Program-made: the position numbers and the translations under genes
Shown: positions 6,378 to 14,533 of the stretch, piece by piece
Numbering within the stretch: position 1 is the first letter of the stretch
Layout: every line of letters starts with the position of its first letter
The notes under the pieces: generated by a model
Told to the model about the DNA's origin: nothing
Seen by the model: the letters and a program-made list of their open reading frames with translations, nothing else
Database searches by the model: none
From: Bacteroidota bacterium
Lineage (GTDB): Bacteria; Bacteroidota; Bacteroidia; Flavobacteriales; Flavobacteriaceae
Assembly: GCA_021793135.1 (NCBI GenBank)
Contig: JAJYTI010000015.1
Span: forward strand, 1 to 19,672
Direction of reading: 5' to 3'
Length of the DNA stretch: 19,672 bases

Positions 6378-8141
6378 ATGGATTTTTTTAAACGCGTACT
6401 GTCAACAGTAACAGGAATATTTGTTTTTCTGTTTATCTGTTTCTTTTTCTTGTTCATAGCGGGATATTTTGTCTCTAAAATGGGGAAAGACGATACAAAA
6501 GTAGCAAATAATAGTATTTTAGAATTAACTCTGGATTATCCTGTTTTGGATAATGCAGGGAAAGTAAGGTATAAAGACTTTTCTTTTTTAGATGAGAATA
6601 ATAAAGATGGTCTTTTTGATTTAGTAAATGCTATTGATTATGCGGCTACAGATAATAATATAAAAGGAATTAGCATTGAGCCAAAATTTATACAAACTGG
6701 TATAACTCAAACTAAAACGATTCGTGAAGCATTAGAGCGTTTTAAACGCTCTGGTAAGTTTGTAACTGCCTATGCAGATATATATACTCAAAAGGATTAT
6801 TATTTGAGTTCTGTTGCAGACACCGTCTTCCTAAGTCCGGTTGGAGGATTGGATTTCCGTGGTCTTTCTGCAGAGCTTTTGTACATGAAAGATTTACAAG
6901 AGAAAACGGGTGTTAAAATGCAAGTTGTGCGTCTTGGGAAATATAAAAGTGCGGTGGAGCCATTCCTAGATAATGAGATGAGTGAGGCTAATAGAGAACA
7001 GATTTCTTCTTACCTAAATTCTATTTGGTCTAATCTTCGTAATGAAATCGCAAATAGCCGTGGCCTAGATGCAGAGTACTTAAACGAAGTGGCGGATAAA
7101 TTATTAGCACGTACACCAGAAAAAGCAATCGAAGTGGGCTTAGCAGATAAGTTAGCTTATTATAGTGAATATGAAGATGGTTTACGTAATGCCGTTGGAA
7201 TAAAAAACACCGATAACCTTAAGCGAATTAGTGTGCTGAGTTATGCAAATAAAATTGGTAATCAACTAAATTATAAATATAACAAGGATAAGATAGCTGT
7301 TATTTATGCACAAGGAGAGATTGTTTATGGTTCAGGTAGTGTTAGAAAAATTGGACCAAAAGAAATGAATGAAGCGATCATCAAAGCAAAGAATGACAAA
7401 GCAGTTAAAGCAATAGTTCTTCGTGTAGACTCTCCAGGGGGAAGTGCACTTACAAGTGATTTAATATGGAAGGAATTAGAAGAAGCTAAAAAAGTAAAAC
7501 CTGTTATCGTTTCTATGGGAGATGTTGCAGCTTCTGGAGGATATTATATTTCAGCTGGTGCTGATAAGATTTTTGCAGAGCCAACAACGATTACCGGTAG
7601 TATCGGAGTATTTGGAATGTTACCTAATGTGAAAGGTTTAGCAGATAAAATTGGGATTAATGCACAACAGGTATCGACAAATGAAAATGCGGTTCCATAT
7701 TCATTATTTGAAGATATGACCGAAGATCAAGAAGAGTTTATTCGCGAAAGCATTTTGATTACCTATGATTTGTTTAAACAACGTGTTGCTGAAGGTCGCG
7801 GAATGACGATGGATGAGGTGGAAGAAGTTGCACAAGGACGTGTGTGGACAGGAGAAGAAGCATTAGAAAATGGATTAGTAGATGAATTGGGTGGATTAGA
7901 TGCAGCACTTCAATATGCAGCAGAACAAGTAAACCTAGATATGTATCAAATCAAAGAATATCCAGTATTTGAGTATGATTTACATAAAATACTTCGTTCA
8001 TATGGTATTACACAAACAGCGGAAGACTTTGCTAAGGAAGCTGTAGGTGAGGAGTTGTTCCAACTTTTAGAAGAAGCAAAATCACAAACGGAACGTAAAG
8101 GGATACAATTACTTTTCCCATATCCAACCGATATTAAATAA
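6378..8141 (+). CDS. sppA: Signal peptide peptidase SppA, long (tandem-domain) form
   Basis: SppA is a membrane-anchored serine protease that degrades released signal peptides. The 587-residue protein has one N-terminal membrane helix (about 10-33) followed by two S49/Crotonase-fold repeats, as in the E. coli 67 kDa form. The catalytic dyad is split between the repeats: Lys190 in 'GKYKSAVEPF' of the first and Ser386 in 'DVAASGGYYIS' of the second. 'RVDSPGGS' at 349-356 marks the oxyanion region. The start is taken at ATG 6378; a TTG two codons upstream at 6372 is a less likely alternative. It lies 65 nt after menE with no clean -7 box between, so it may be expressed as the tail of the men run. 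A strong hairpin terminator follows. Confidence 0.93.
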   Translation: MDFFKRVLSTVTGIFVFLFICFFFLFIAGYFVSKMGKDDTKVANNSILELTLDYPVLDNAGKVRYKDFSFLDENNKDGLFDLVNAIDYAATDNNIKGISIEPKFIQTGITQTKTIREALERFKRSGKFVTAYADIYTQKDYYLSSVADTVFLSPVGGLDFRGLSAELLYMKDLQEKTGVKMQVVRLGKYKSAVEPFLDNEMSEANREQISSYLNSIWSNLRNEIANSRGLDAEYLNEVADKLLARTPEKAIEVGLADKLAYYSEYEDGLRNAVGIKNTDNLKRISVLSYANKIGNQLNYKYNKDKIAVIYAQGEIVYGSGSVRKIGPKEMNEAIIKAKNDKAVKAIVLRVDSPGGSALTSDLIWKELEEAKKVKPVIVSMGDVAASGGYYISAGADKIFAEPTTITGSIGVFGMLPNVKGLADKIGINAQQVSTNENAVPYSLFEDMTEDQEEFIRESILITYDLFKQRVAEGRGMTMDEVEEVAQGRVWTGEEALENGLVDELGGLDAALQYAAEQVNLDMYQIKEYPVFEYDLHKILRSYGITQTAEDFAKEAVGEELFQLLEEAKSQTERKGIQLLFPYPTDIK

Positions 8142-8183
8142 AGCTATAGGTTAATTTATAATAATTACATACTGTAGAAAAAC

Positions 8184-8217
8184 AAAAAAAGGATTCGAAA
8201 CTTCGAATCCTTTTTTG
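8184..8217. terminator. Two-sided intrinsic terminator between convergent sppA and carboxyltransferase
   Basis: A perfect 9-bp inverted repeat (GGATTCGAA at 8191-8199, TTCGAATCC at 8202-8210) is flanked by seven A on the left and six T on the right. It can therefore terminate in both directions. It lies 43 nt after sppA and about 20 nt after the stop of the minus-strand gene. Confidence 0.85.
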
Positions 8218-8236
8218 TTTTATAATTCCAGATAAA

Positions 8237-9865
8237 TTACACTTGTAAAACTCCCATATTAAATTTCTTTTCAATAGGAGCGTGGTTCGCAGCTTCTATT
8301 CCCATAGAAATCCACTTCCTAGTATCTAATGGGTCGATAACAGCATCGGTCCATAATCTTGCAGCTGCATAATAGGGAGAAATTTGCTCGTCATATCTTG
8401 ATTTGATTTTATCAAACAGTTCTTTTTCTTTTTCAGGAGTAATTTCCTCTCCACGTTTTTTAAGCGATGCTGTTTCAATTTGTAACAATACCTTTGCAGC
8501 ACTATTACCACTCATTACAGCCAATTCTGCACTCGGCCATGCTGCGATAAGTCTAGGATCGTAAGCTTTGCCACACATAGCATAATTTCCAGCACCGTAG
8601 GAATTTCCTACTACAATTGTAAATTTAGGAACTACTGAGTTGCTCACTGCATTTACCATTTTTGCACCGTCTTTAATAATGCCACCATGTTCACTTTTGC
8701 TACCAACCATAAATCCAGTCACATCTTGTAGGAATACTAATGGAATTTTCTTTTGGTTACAGTTAGCAATAAATCGAGTAGCCTTGTCTGCACTATCGGA
8801 GTAGATAACTCCTCCAAATTGCATTTCTCCTTTTCCATTCTTCATTACTTTACGTTGGTTGGCAACAATACCTACAGCCCAACCATCGATTCTAGCATAT
8901 CCTGTAAGAATAGTTTTTCCGTATCCTTTTTTATATTCTTCGAATTCAGAATTATCTACCAATCGTTCAATAATCTCTAGCATGTCATATTGCTCCGCAC
9001 GGCTAGCAGGCAGGTGCCCGTATATCTCTTCTGGATTTTTAGCAGGTTTTTTACTTTCTATTCGATTAAAACCAGCCTTATCAACCTCACCCATCTTGTT
9101 CACAAGATTCTTAATTGTATCTAATGCTTCTTTATCGTCTTTGGCATGATAATCGGTTACCCCACTTATTTCACTATGAGTAGTAGCTCCACCTAAAGTT
9201 TCATTATCAATGTTTTCTCCAATTGCAGCTTTAACTAGGTAACTTCCTGCTAAGAAAATACTTCCAGTTTTTTCTACAATAATCGCTTCATCACTCATAA
9301 TAGGCAAATATGCGCCACCAGCAACACAGCTTCCCATTACAGCAGCAATTTGGGTGATCCCCATACTGCTCATTACTGCATTGTTTCTAAAAATTCGACC
9401 AAAATGTTCTTTATCTGGAAAAATTTCATCTTGCATAGGAAGATAAACACCAGCACTATCTACTAAATAAATAATAGGTAGCTTGTTCTCAATAGCAATT
9501 TCTTGTGCGCGTAGATTCTTTTTCCCAGTTATTGGAAACCAGGCACCAGCTTTTACTGTTGCATCATTCGCAACTACTATACATTGTCTTCCTTTAATAT
9601 AGCCTATTACTACAACCACACCACCGCTAGGACATCCACCATGTTCTTTGTACATGCCGTCTCCTGCAAATGCACCAATTTCAATTTGCTTAGAGTTTTT
9701 ATCTAACAAATAATCTATTCTTTCTCTTGCGGTAAGTTTCCCTTGGCTGTGAAGTTTCTCAATACGTTTTTCGCCACCTCCTTTGTGGACTACAGCTAGA
9801 CGCTTACGTAAGTCAGAAAGCTGTAGCTTATTATGATCTTCGTTTTGATTGAATTTGATGTTCAT
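8237..9865 (-). CDS. Acyl-CoA carboxylase, biotin-dependent carboxyltransferase (beta) subunit, methylcrotonyl-CoA-like
   Basis: This cytoplasmic carboxyltransferase moves CO2 from carboxybiotin to an acyl-CoA. The 542 residues carry both halves of the carboxyl transferase domain. 'KLTARERIDYLLD' lies at 43-55. The N-terminal half contains an oxyanion and CoA-site segment 'GSCVAGGAYLP' near 168-178. The C-terminal half contains 'NSYGAGNYAMCGKAYDPR' near 425-445. The segments 'FPDKEHFGRIF' and 'LVKAAIGENIDNETLGGA' resemble methylcrotonyl-CoA carboxylase beta more than propionyl-CoA carboxylase beta. Actual substrate choice cannot be fixed from sequence reading. No biotin carboxylase or biotin carrier gene is adjacent, so its partner must be encoded elsewhere. 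It is transcribed alone toward the sppA terminator. Confidence 0.9.
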   Translation of the reverse strand: MNIKFNQNEDHNKLQLSDLRKRLAVVHKGGGEKRIEKLHSQGKLTARERIDYLLDKNSKQIEIGAFAGDGMYKEHGGCPSGGVVVVIGYIKGRQCIVVANDATVKAGAWFPITGKKNLRAQEIAIENKLPIIYLVDSAGVYLPMQDEIFPDKEHFGRIFRNNAVMSSMGITQIAAVMGSCVAGGAYLPIMSDEAIIVEKTGSIFLAGSYLVKAAIGENIDNETLGGATTHSEISGVTDYHAKDDKEALDTIKNLVNKMGEVDKAGFNRIESKKPAKNPEEIYGHLPASRAEQYDMLEIIERLVDNSEFEEYKKGYGKTILTGYARIDGWAVGIVANQRKVMKNGKGEMQFGGVIYSDSADKATRFIANCNQKKIPLVFLQDVTGFMVGSKSEHGGIIKDGAKMVNAVSNSVVPKFTIVVGNSYGAGNYAMCGKAYDPRLIAAWPSAELAVMSGNSAAKVLLQIETASLKKRGEEITPEKEKELFDKIKSRYDEQISPYYAAARLWTDAVIDPLDTRKWISMGIEAANHAPIEKKFNMGVLQV

Positions 9866-9984
9866 GTCCTGATTTTAGCTTTTTTTTAACTGGTAGCTAA
9901 AATACGAAACTTTAGTTGTACATTGGGAAAATACTAGTTTAATTACCGATATTTGTAAATGGATTTTATTTGATTAATAAATTG

Positions 9985-9992
9985 CAAATATA
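9985..9992 (-). promoter_or_regulatory. Candidate -7 element (TATATTTG) for the carboxyltransferase gene
   Basis: On the minus strand, 9992-9985 is a perfect TAnnTTTG, 119 nt before the ATG at 9865, which would give a leader of about 110 nt. A weaker box, TATTTTAG at 9904-9897 (one mismatch), would give a leader of about 25 nt. Neither has a clear -33 TTTG, so the choice is open. Confidence 0.35.
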
Positions 9993-10005
9993 AATACAGC
10001 GTAAA

Positions 10006-10185
10006 ATGATGAATAAAAATACCGTATTAACATGGGCTACCATTATAATGGTAATTATGGGAATCATACTTATAACTTTAGGTGTTGTAAGGTATTATGA
10101 GGTTGCTGGTTGGGGATTTGCAACCGTTGGCATCGGTTTTCTAGCTATTGCATGGGTATTTAATGCCTTGAAAGGGCGTGTGTAA
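10006..10185 (+). CDS. Small CAL67264-family membrane protein
   Basis: This 59-residue protein begins Met-Met-Asn-Lys-Asn-Thr-Val-Leu and ends AWVFNALKGRV. Two hydrophobic helices (about residues 8-28 and 36-53) flank a short loop RYYEVAGWG. I recognise this as the small membrane protein family named after a Gramella locus (CAL67264), which is widespread in Flavobacteriia and has no known function. Two ATG codons are adjacent, at 10006 and 10009; either could start translation. The end is fixed by TAA at 10183. It lies 36 nt before the ABC-F gene on the same strand, so the two are probably co-transcribed. Confidence 0.82.
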   Translation: MMNKNTVLTWATIIMVIMGIILITLGVVRYYEVAGWGFATVGIGFLAIAWVFNALKGRV

Positions 10186-10221
10186 TTGCACGTAGGAATT
10201 GTTGAATGTAATTTTATAAAA

Positions 10222-11913
10222 ATGTCAGACGATAAAAAAGTTATTTTTTCGATGTCTGGGGTAACCAAGACATACCCTGGAGCACAAACTCCAGTTATTA
10301 AAGATATTTATCTTAGTTTTTTTTATGGAGCTAAGATTGGAATTCTCGGATTGAATGGGAGTGGTAAATCTACACTACTACGTATCATTGCTGGAGAAGA
10401 TACCAACTATCGTGGAGATGTGGTTTTCTCTCCAGGATATTCTATTGGTTATCTAGAGCAAGAACCACAATTAGATGAGAATAAAACGGTTATCGAAGTT
10501 GTTAAAGAAGGGGTACAGGAAGTTGTAGATGTACTAGATGAGTACAATAAGATAAACGATATGTTTGCTTTACCAGAAGTATATGAAGATCCAGATAAAA
10601 TGGAAGAGCTGATGAACAAGCAAGCAAAACTTCAAGATAAAATTGATGCAACAAATGCTTGGGAACTAGATACCAAACTGGAAATTGCAATGGATGCATT
10701 ACGTACGCCAGAGCCAGACAAAAAAATTGGAGTTCTTTCGGGTGGTGAAAGACGGAGAGTAGCATTATGTAGATTGCTTTTGCAAGAACCAGACATTTTA
10801 CTTCTAGATGAGCCTACTAACCACTTGGATGCGGAAAGTGTGCATTGGTTAGAACATCACTTAGCTCAGTTTAAAGGAACGGTTATCGCTATTACCCACG
10901 ACCGTTATTTTTTAGATAATGTTGCGGGATGGATTTTGGAATTAGATAGAGGAGAAGGAATTCCTTGGAAAGGAAACTATTCTTCATGGTTAGATCAAAA
11001 ATCAAAACGTTTAGCACAAGAACAGAAACAAGCAAGTAAACGTCAAAAAACATTAGAGCGTGAGTTGGAATGGGTACGAATGGCACCAAAAGGCCGACAA
11101 GCAAAACAAAAAGCTAGGCTGAATAACTATGATAAGTTAATGAGCCAAGACCAAAAACATTTAGAAGAGAAATTAGAAATCTATATTCCAAACGGACCGC
11201 GTCTTGGAACGAATGTTATCGAAGCAAAGAATGTTTCGAAAGCATATGGAGAGAAGTTGCTTTATGAAGATTTAAACTTCAAATTACCGCAAGCTGGTAT
11301 TGTAGGAGTTATTGGTCCAAATGGAGCGGGTAAAACTACTATTTTCCGTATGATTATGGGAGAAGAAACTCCAGATAGCGGAAGTTTTGAAGTAGGAGAG
11401 ACCGCAAAAATTGCTTATGTAGATCAAACACACTCTAATATTGATCCAGAGAAAACCATTTGGGAGAACTTCTCCGAAGGACAAGAGCTTATTATGATGG
11501 GTGGAAAAGAAGTTAATTCTCGAGCTTACTTAAGCCGTTTTAACTTTAGTGGTAATGAACAGAATAAAAAAGTATCTACACTTTCTGGTGGACAACGTAA
11601 CCGTTTGCATTTAGCAATGACACTAAAAGAAGAAGGTAACGTGCTCTTACTTGATGAGCCTACGAACGATTTGGATGTTAATACATTGCGTGCATTAGAA
11701 GAAGGACTTGAAAACTTCGCTGGTTGTGCTGTAGTTATTTCTCACGACCGTTGGTTCTTAGACAGAATTTGTACACATATTTTAGCTTTTGAAGGAGATA
11801 GTCAAGTATACTTCTTTGAAGGTGGATTTAGTGATTACGAGGAGAATAAACGTAAACGATTAGGAGGAGATATTATGCCTAAACGTATTAAGTACAAAAG
11901 ATTAACAAGGTAA
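10222..11913 (+). CDS. ettA: Energy-dependent translational throttle protein EttA (ABC-F)
   Basis: This is a cytoplasmic ribosome-binding ATPase of the ABC-F class with two ATP-binding cassettes and no membrane segments. Walker A motifs are GLNGSGKST (43-51) and GPNGAGKTT (355-363). Signature motifs are LSGGE (162-166) and a later LSGGQ. Walker B reads LLLDEPTNHLD (183-193) and LLLDEPTNDLD. The H-loop His is at 216. The interdomain linker 'ELEWVRMAPKGRQAKQKAR' (271-289) and the inserted arm 'EVYEDPDKMEELMNKQAKL' (109-127) are typical of EttA. The 563-residue length also fits. EttA gates entry of the 70S initiation complex into elongation according to ATP/ADP level in E. coli. The start is ATG 10222; a TTG at 10186, abutting the upstream stop, would add 12 non-family residues. 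A lipoprotein gene follows 10 nt downstream. Confidence 0.93.
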   Translation: MSDDKKVIFSMSGVTKTYPGAQTPVIKDIYLSFFYGAKIGILGLNGSGKSTLLRIIAGEDTNYRGDVVFSPGYSIGYLEQEPQLDENKTVIEVVKEGVQEVVDVLDEYNKINDMFALPEVYEDPDKMEELMNKQAKLQDKIDATNAWELDTKLEIAMDALRTPEPDKKIGVLSGGERRRVALCRLLLQEPDILLLDEPTNHLDAESVHWLEHHLAQFKGTVIAITHDRYFLDNVAGWILELDRGEGIPWKGNYSSWLDQKSKRLAQEQKQASKRQKTLERELEWVRMAPKGRQAKQKARLNNYDKLMSQDQKHLEEKLEIYIPNGPRLGTNVIEAKNVSKAYGEKLLYEDLNFKLPQAGIVGVIGPNGAGKTTIFRMIMGEETPDSGSFEVGETAKIAYVDQTHSNIDPEKTIWENFSEGQELIMMGGKEVNSRAYLSRFNFSGNEQNKKVSTLSGGQRNRLHLAMTLKEEGNVLLLDEPTNDLDVNTLRALEEGLENFAGCAVVISHDRWFLDRICTHILAFEGDSQVYFFEGGFSDYEENKRKRLGGDIMPKRIKYKRLTR

Positions 11914-11923
11914 AATATTGAAG

Positions 11924-12331
11924 ATGAAAAGATTTTTTGGAATAATATTACTTTCTAGTTTATTATTTGCTTGTGGAGCAAATAAAAGTATTCCTTTAGG
12001 CAAAGAGCACTTGGTATATAATGCTGCTGGAAATGATGTTGCAAATATTTTCTTAGGATTATATGATAGTGGGCAATTTGTGTTTGAAGTGAAGCCAGTT
12101 TCAATAGAAGCAGGAAAAGAAGGATATATAAAAGAAGTAGGAAATTATACGGAAGAAGATAATTGGTACGTATTACATTTTTCTAAAAAATCTAAATATG
12201 ATCTTCATGCACTTTTCGATGAGGAATTGGATGGTACAGATTTTTACGAAGTAGTAGATGCTCATACCGTTAAAATTCGTAAAGATATAAAGGCCTTTTA
12301 CTTATGGGGTATACTTATCGAAAGAAGATAA
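11924..12331 (+). CDS. Hypothetical lipoprotein
   Basis: This 135-residue protein has a clear lipoprotein signal: Lys-Arg near the N-terminus, a hydrophobic stretch, and the lipobox LFAC with the lipidated Cys at 17 followed by Gly-Ala-Asn. The remaining about 118 residues are mostly polar with beta-strand-like alternation ('QFVFEVKPVSI', 'NWYVLHFSKKS', 'HTVKIRKDIKAFYLWG'), suggesting a small beta-rich domain. I do not recognise the family. The start is ATG 11924; a TTG at 11918 would add only two residues. It lies 10 nt after ettA and ahead of a strong terminator, so it is the last gene of that transcript. Inner- or outer-membrane location cannot be decided. Confidence 0.8.
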   Translation: MKRFFGIILLSSLLFACGANKSIPLGKEHLVYNAAGNDVANIFLGLYDSGQFVFEVKPVSIEAGKEGYIKEVGNYTEEDNWYVLHFSKKSKYDLHALFDEELDGTDFYEVVDAHTVKIRKDIKAFYLWGILIERR

Positions 12332-12361
12332 ATCGAATTGTGTTTTTTGAATAATAATTCA

Positions 12362-12396
12362 AAAAGGCGAGTAGTTTTTAAAACTACTCGCCTTTT
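12362..12396. terminator. Two-sided intrinsic terminator after the lipoprotein gene
   Basis: This is a perfect 17-nt inverted repeat (12362-12378 and 12380-12396), with GC core GGCGAGTAG/CTACTCGCC. A-rich sequence on the left and T-rich on the right allow termination of both the plus-strand lipoprotein transcript and the minus-strand hydrolase ending at 12415. The innermost AAAA/TTTT would form the loop in practice. Confidence 0.87.
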
Positions 12397-12414
12397 GTAC
12401 TATATATTAGAGTA

Positions 12415-13743
12415 TTATTCCTCTGATTTAATAAATAAGAAATCACCACCGCTCTGAAATAATCGGAAGCTATTCTCTTCTGGGGTGAAAATTATTTTTA
12501 ATCCCGCCATATTGTAGGTAAAAGTATGCGCCTCTTCTTCGCAGTCCAATTCTAATGTTGGTTGTCCAGTTGCTTGAATTTTTAATCCATTATTACTCTT
12601 ACCAACAGTAATTTTAAATGGTATCTCTAGGGAGCTATATACTCCAATGTACTGTTCCTGCTCTTCTTCGGTTAATTGACATTCTATAAAGTTTGGAATA
12701 ATAATTTCATTCTCTGTTGCTGCACTTAATAATGCGATGCCTATATCGTTTATAGAAAAGCGACTTCCATTGCTTAAAATATTATAACCTATGTTTTCAT
12801 ATGGAAGGTAACCAAAAAAAGATTGAAAACCATCCACTCCTCCAGAATGACCATACCCTACCATATTATAAAAAGGGAAAGTTATTATTCCCATTCCATA
12901 ACCATCGTTTATATCTAACATATGCTGCATGCTTGCTGCGCTTAAAATATTTCCAGAAAATAATTCCTTAGAAAATTTATTTAAATCCGAAACTGTCGCG
13001 AAAATGGCCCCAGCACCTATTGGTACAGTATAATGGGTCTCCAGCTGTTTTTCCCAAACCCCTTGATATAAATAAGAGGAAGCAACATCTAAATTTGTAT
13101 CAAATGGTTTTCCAAAAAAAGTGTTTTTTAAACCAAAAGGATCGGTGATTTTTTCTTTGAGAATCTCTGCAAAATCTAATTTATATAAGTCTTCTAGTAT
13201 ATAGGTTAATAAAATATAATTTGAATTGCTATAAGAAAAATGAGTTCCAGGTTCAAATTGACTAGTGTATTCTTTCATTCTGTTTAACATATCATCACGT
13301 GATTGCCTTTTGGTGTTCCACTCTAAGTAACTTTGTTCACTAGTAATATTAGGAATGCCACTTCGATGTTGTAACAATTCTTTTATTGTAATCTTATCTG
13401 CATTATAAAGTTCGGAGAAAAAATTATCTATAGGAGTGTCTAAATCTATTTTCCCTTCTTCTATAGCCATTAAAATGAGTGTAGCGGTATACGTTTTAGT
13501 AATCGAGCCTATTGCATAAAGAGTTTTTGCCGTGGCCTTTTTATTGCTTTCTATATCACTATATCCAATACTGCGTTCGTAAAGAACCTCTTCATTATGA
13601 ATTAATTGAACGCTACCCATAAACTGATTATGTTCTTCTAATAAATCGAAAAACAAGTCCAAATCTTTTATAGATTGATTTTGTGCTATATTCTTCCCTA
13701 TGGATAGAATAATTAAGAGAATAACTAAAACTGGGTTTTTCAT
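12415..13743 (-). CDS. Serine beta-lactamase-like hydrolase (class C / PBP4*-type), exported
   Basis: This 442-residue protein starts with a probable Sec signal peptide (hydrophobic 4-15, possible cleavage after 'IAQ' near 21). The beta-lactamase/transpeptidase-like domain has the nucleophile motif SITK (Ser80, Lys83), YSN (Tyr171-Asn173) and HSG (299-301) in place of the KTG of true penicillin-binding proteins. 'LLQHRSGIPN' (124-133) is a common feature of this esterase/D-aminopeptidase-like family. The last about 90 residues form a separate beta-rich domain. Such proteins are usually peptidases or esterases and not resistance enzymes; the substrate is unknown. It is flanked by terminators on both sides, so it is likely monocistronic. 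No consensus -7 box was seen upstream. Confidence 0.87.
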   Translation of the reverse strand: MKNPVLVILLIILSIGKNIAQNQSIKDLDLFFDLLEEHNQFMGSVQLIHNEEVLYERSIGYSDIESNKKATAKTLYAIGSITKTYTATLILMAIEEGKIDLDTPIDNFFSELYNADKITIKELLQHRSGIPNITSEQSYLEWNTKRQSRDDMLNRMKEYTSQFEPGTHFSYSNSNYILLTYILEDLYKLDFAEILKEKITDPFGLKNTFFGKPFDTNLDVASSYLYQGVWEKQLETHYTVPIGAGAIFATVSDLNKFSKELFSGNILSAASMQHMLDINDGYGMGIITFPFYNMVGYGHSGGVDGFQSFFGYLPYENIGYNILSNGSRFSINDIGIALLSAATENEIIIPNFIECQLTEEEQEQYIGVYSSLEIPFKITVGKSNNGLKIQATGQPTLELDCEEEAHTFTYNMAGLKIIFTPEENSFRLFQSGGDFLFIKSEE

Positions 13744-13784
13744 AATATGATATTAGATGCTAAGTAACAAGATACTAAAAACAA

Positions 13785-13811
13785 AAAAGACGAGGCAAAA
13801 GCTCGTCTTTT
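13785..13811 (-). terminator. Intrinsic terminator for the two-TM protein gene
   Basis: On the minus strand, AAAAGACGAG pairs with CTCGTCTTTT (10 bp; arms 13802-13811 and 13785-13794) around a 7-nt loop. A T-rich tract (TTTTTTGTTTTT) follows. It lies just after the stop at 13838 and just before the start region of the serine hydrolase, insulating the two genes. Confidence 0.82.
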
Positions 13812-13837
13812 AAATTATTTAATCTACGTTAGTAGGT

Positions 13838-14416
13838 CTAGTATCTTCTTCCACCTCGTGCAGCTCGTTGTGCAGCTTTACCAAAGTGTTGTCTAGGATT
13901 TCGTGCCATTTTCATTTGGTCTTGCATCATTTTAATTTGTTCGCCTAGCATATTGTGTTTATCTAGACCTTTAGCTTCCGATAGTAATTTTTCGGCTTCT
14001 ACTCTTCGGTTTTTTGTCATAGCGATTCCAGCAAGGTTTAGCTTGGTCATTGCCATATCGGTACTCATATTAAGTCCGAGTTTTTCAGCTTTTTTAAAAT
14101 ATTTCTCAGCTTCATTAATATTGGTCTGAGAAACCATAAGTCCATTAATGTAATTATAGTATCCTTCTTGCTTTGGTACTAAGCAAGCTTTCGGATTTTT
14201 TATTTTATCTAACCATTTTTTTGCGCCCGGAAAATCTTGTTTACGTAAACGAAGGAATGCTAGTAATATCATTTCGTTTTTGAAATATAAGAATACAAAA
14301 ACACCAGCTAGTAGTATATACATTATTCCATTCCCAATAAAACCTTCGATAAATTGGTATATCGCATAAGCGAAAATTAATACAGCTAATATTAGCTTAT
14401 AAATTTTATTAAACAT
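13838..14416 (-). CDS. Membrane-anchored protein with two N-terminal TM helices and TPR-like helices
   Basis: This 192-residue protein has two N-terminal hydrophobic helices (about 7-24 and 29-47). A soluble helical region (about 55-165) follows with TPR-like spacing ('EGYYNYINGLMVSQTNINEAEKYFKKAEKLGL', 'AMTKLNLAGIAMTKNRRVEAEKLLSEAKGL'). Its tail is Met-rich and then very basic, ending QRAARGGRRY. I recall flavobacterial relatives annotated as DUF2892-domain or tetratricopeptide proteins; function is unknown. The basic C-terminus suggests contact with nucleic acid or membrane phospholipid, but this is inference. It has its own good promoter and terminator. The start is ATG at 14416, about 26 nt after the -7 box. 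Confidence 0.8.
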   Translation of the reverse strand: MFNKIYKLILAVLIFAYAIYQFIEGFIGNGIMYILLAGVFVFLYFKNEMILLAFLRLRKQDFPGAKKWLDKIKNPKACLVPKQEGYYNYINGLMVSQTNINEAEKYFKKAEKLGLNMSTDMAMTKLNLAGIAMTKNRRVEAEKLLSEAKGLDKHNMLGEQIKMMQDQMKMARNPRQHFGKAAQRAARGGRRY

Positions 14417-14442
14417 AAGTATGTGCTTTACTTTAATTTTTG

Positions 14443-14450
14443 CAAAGGTA
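14443..14450 (-). promoter_or_regulatory. -7 promoter element (TACCTTTG) for the two-TM protein gene
   Basis: On the minus strand, 14450-14443 is a perfect TAnnTTTG. The start codon lies 26 nt downstream, giving a leader of about 20 nt. A clear -33 TTTG at the usual spacing was not seen. Confidence 0.6.
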
Positions 14451-14533
14451 TAAAATATACGAGAAACTTAAGAGTATTATTGCTATTCTAGTTTCTTCTA
14501 TAATATAGTATTGTATTAAGGTGTTTGTTTGAC

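Noticed and set aside
8859..9149. Plus-strand open frames opposite the carboxyltransferase gene
   Set aside because: They are antisense to a conserved gene, without promoter or recognisable protein features.
12415..13743. Beta-lactamase-type protein as an antibiotic resistance gene
   Set aside because: The third motif is HSG, and the C-terminal extra domain and overall pattern fit housekeeping esterase/peptidase relatives better than a resistance enzyme.
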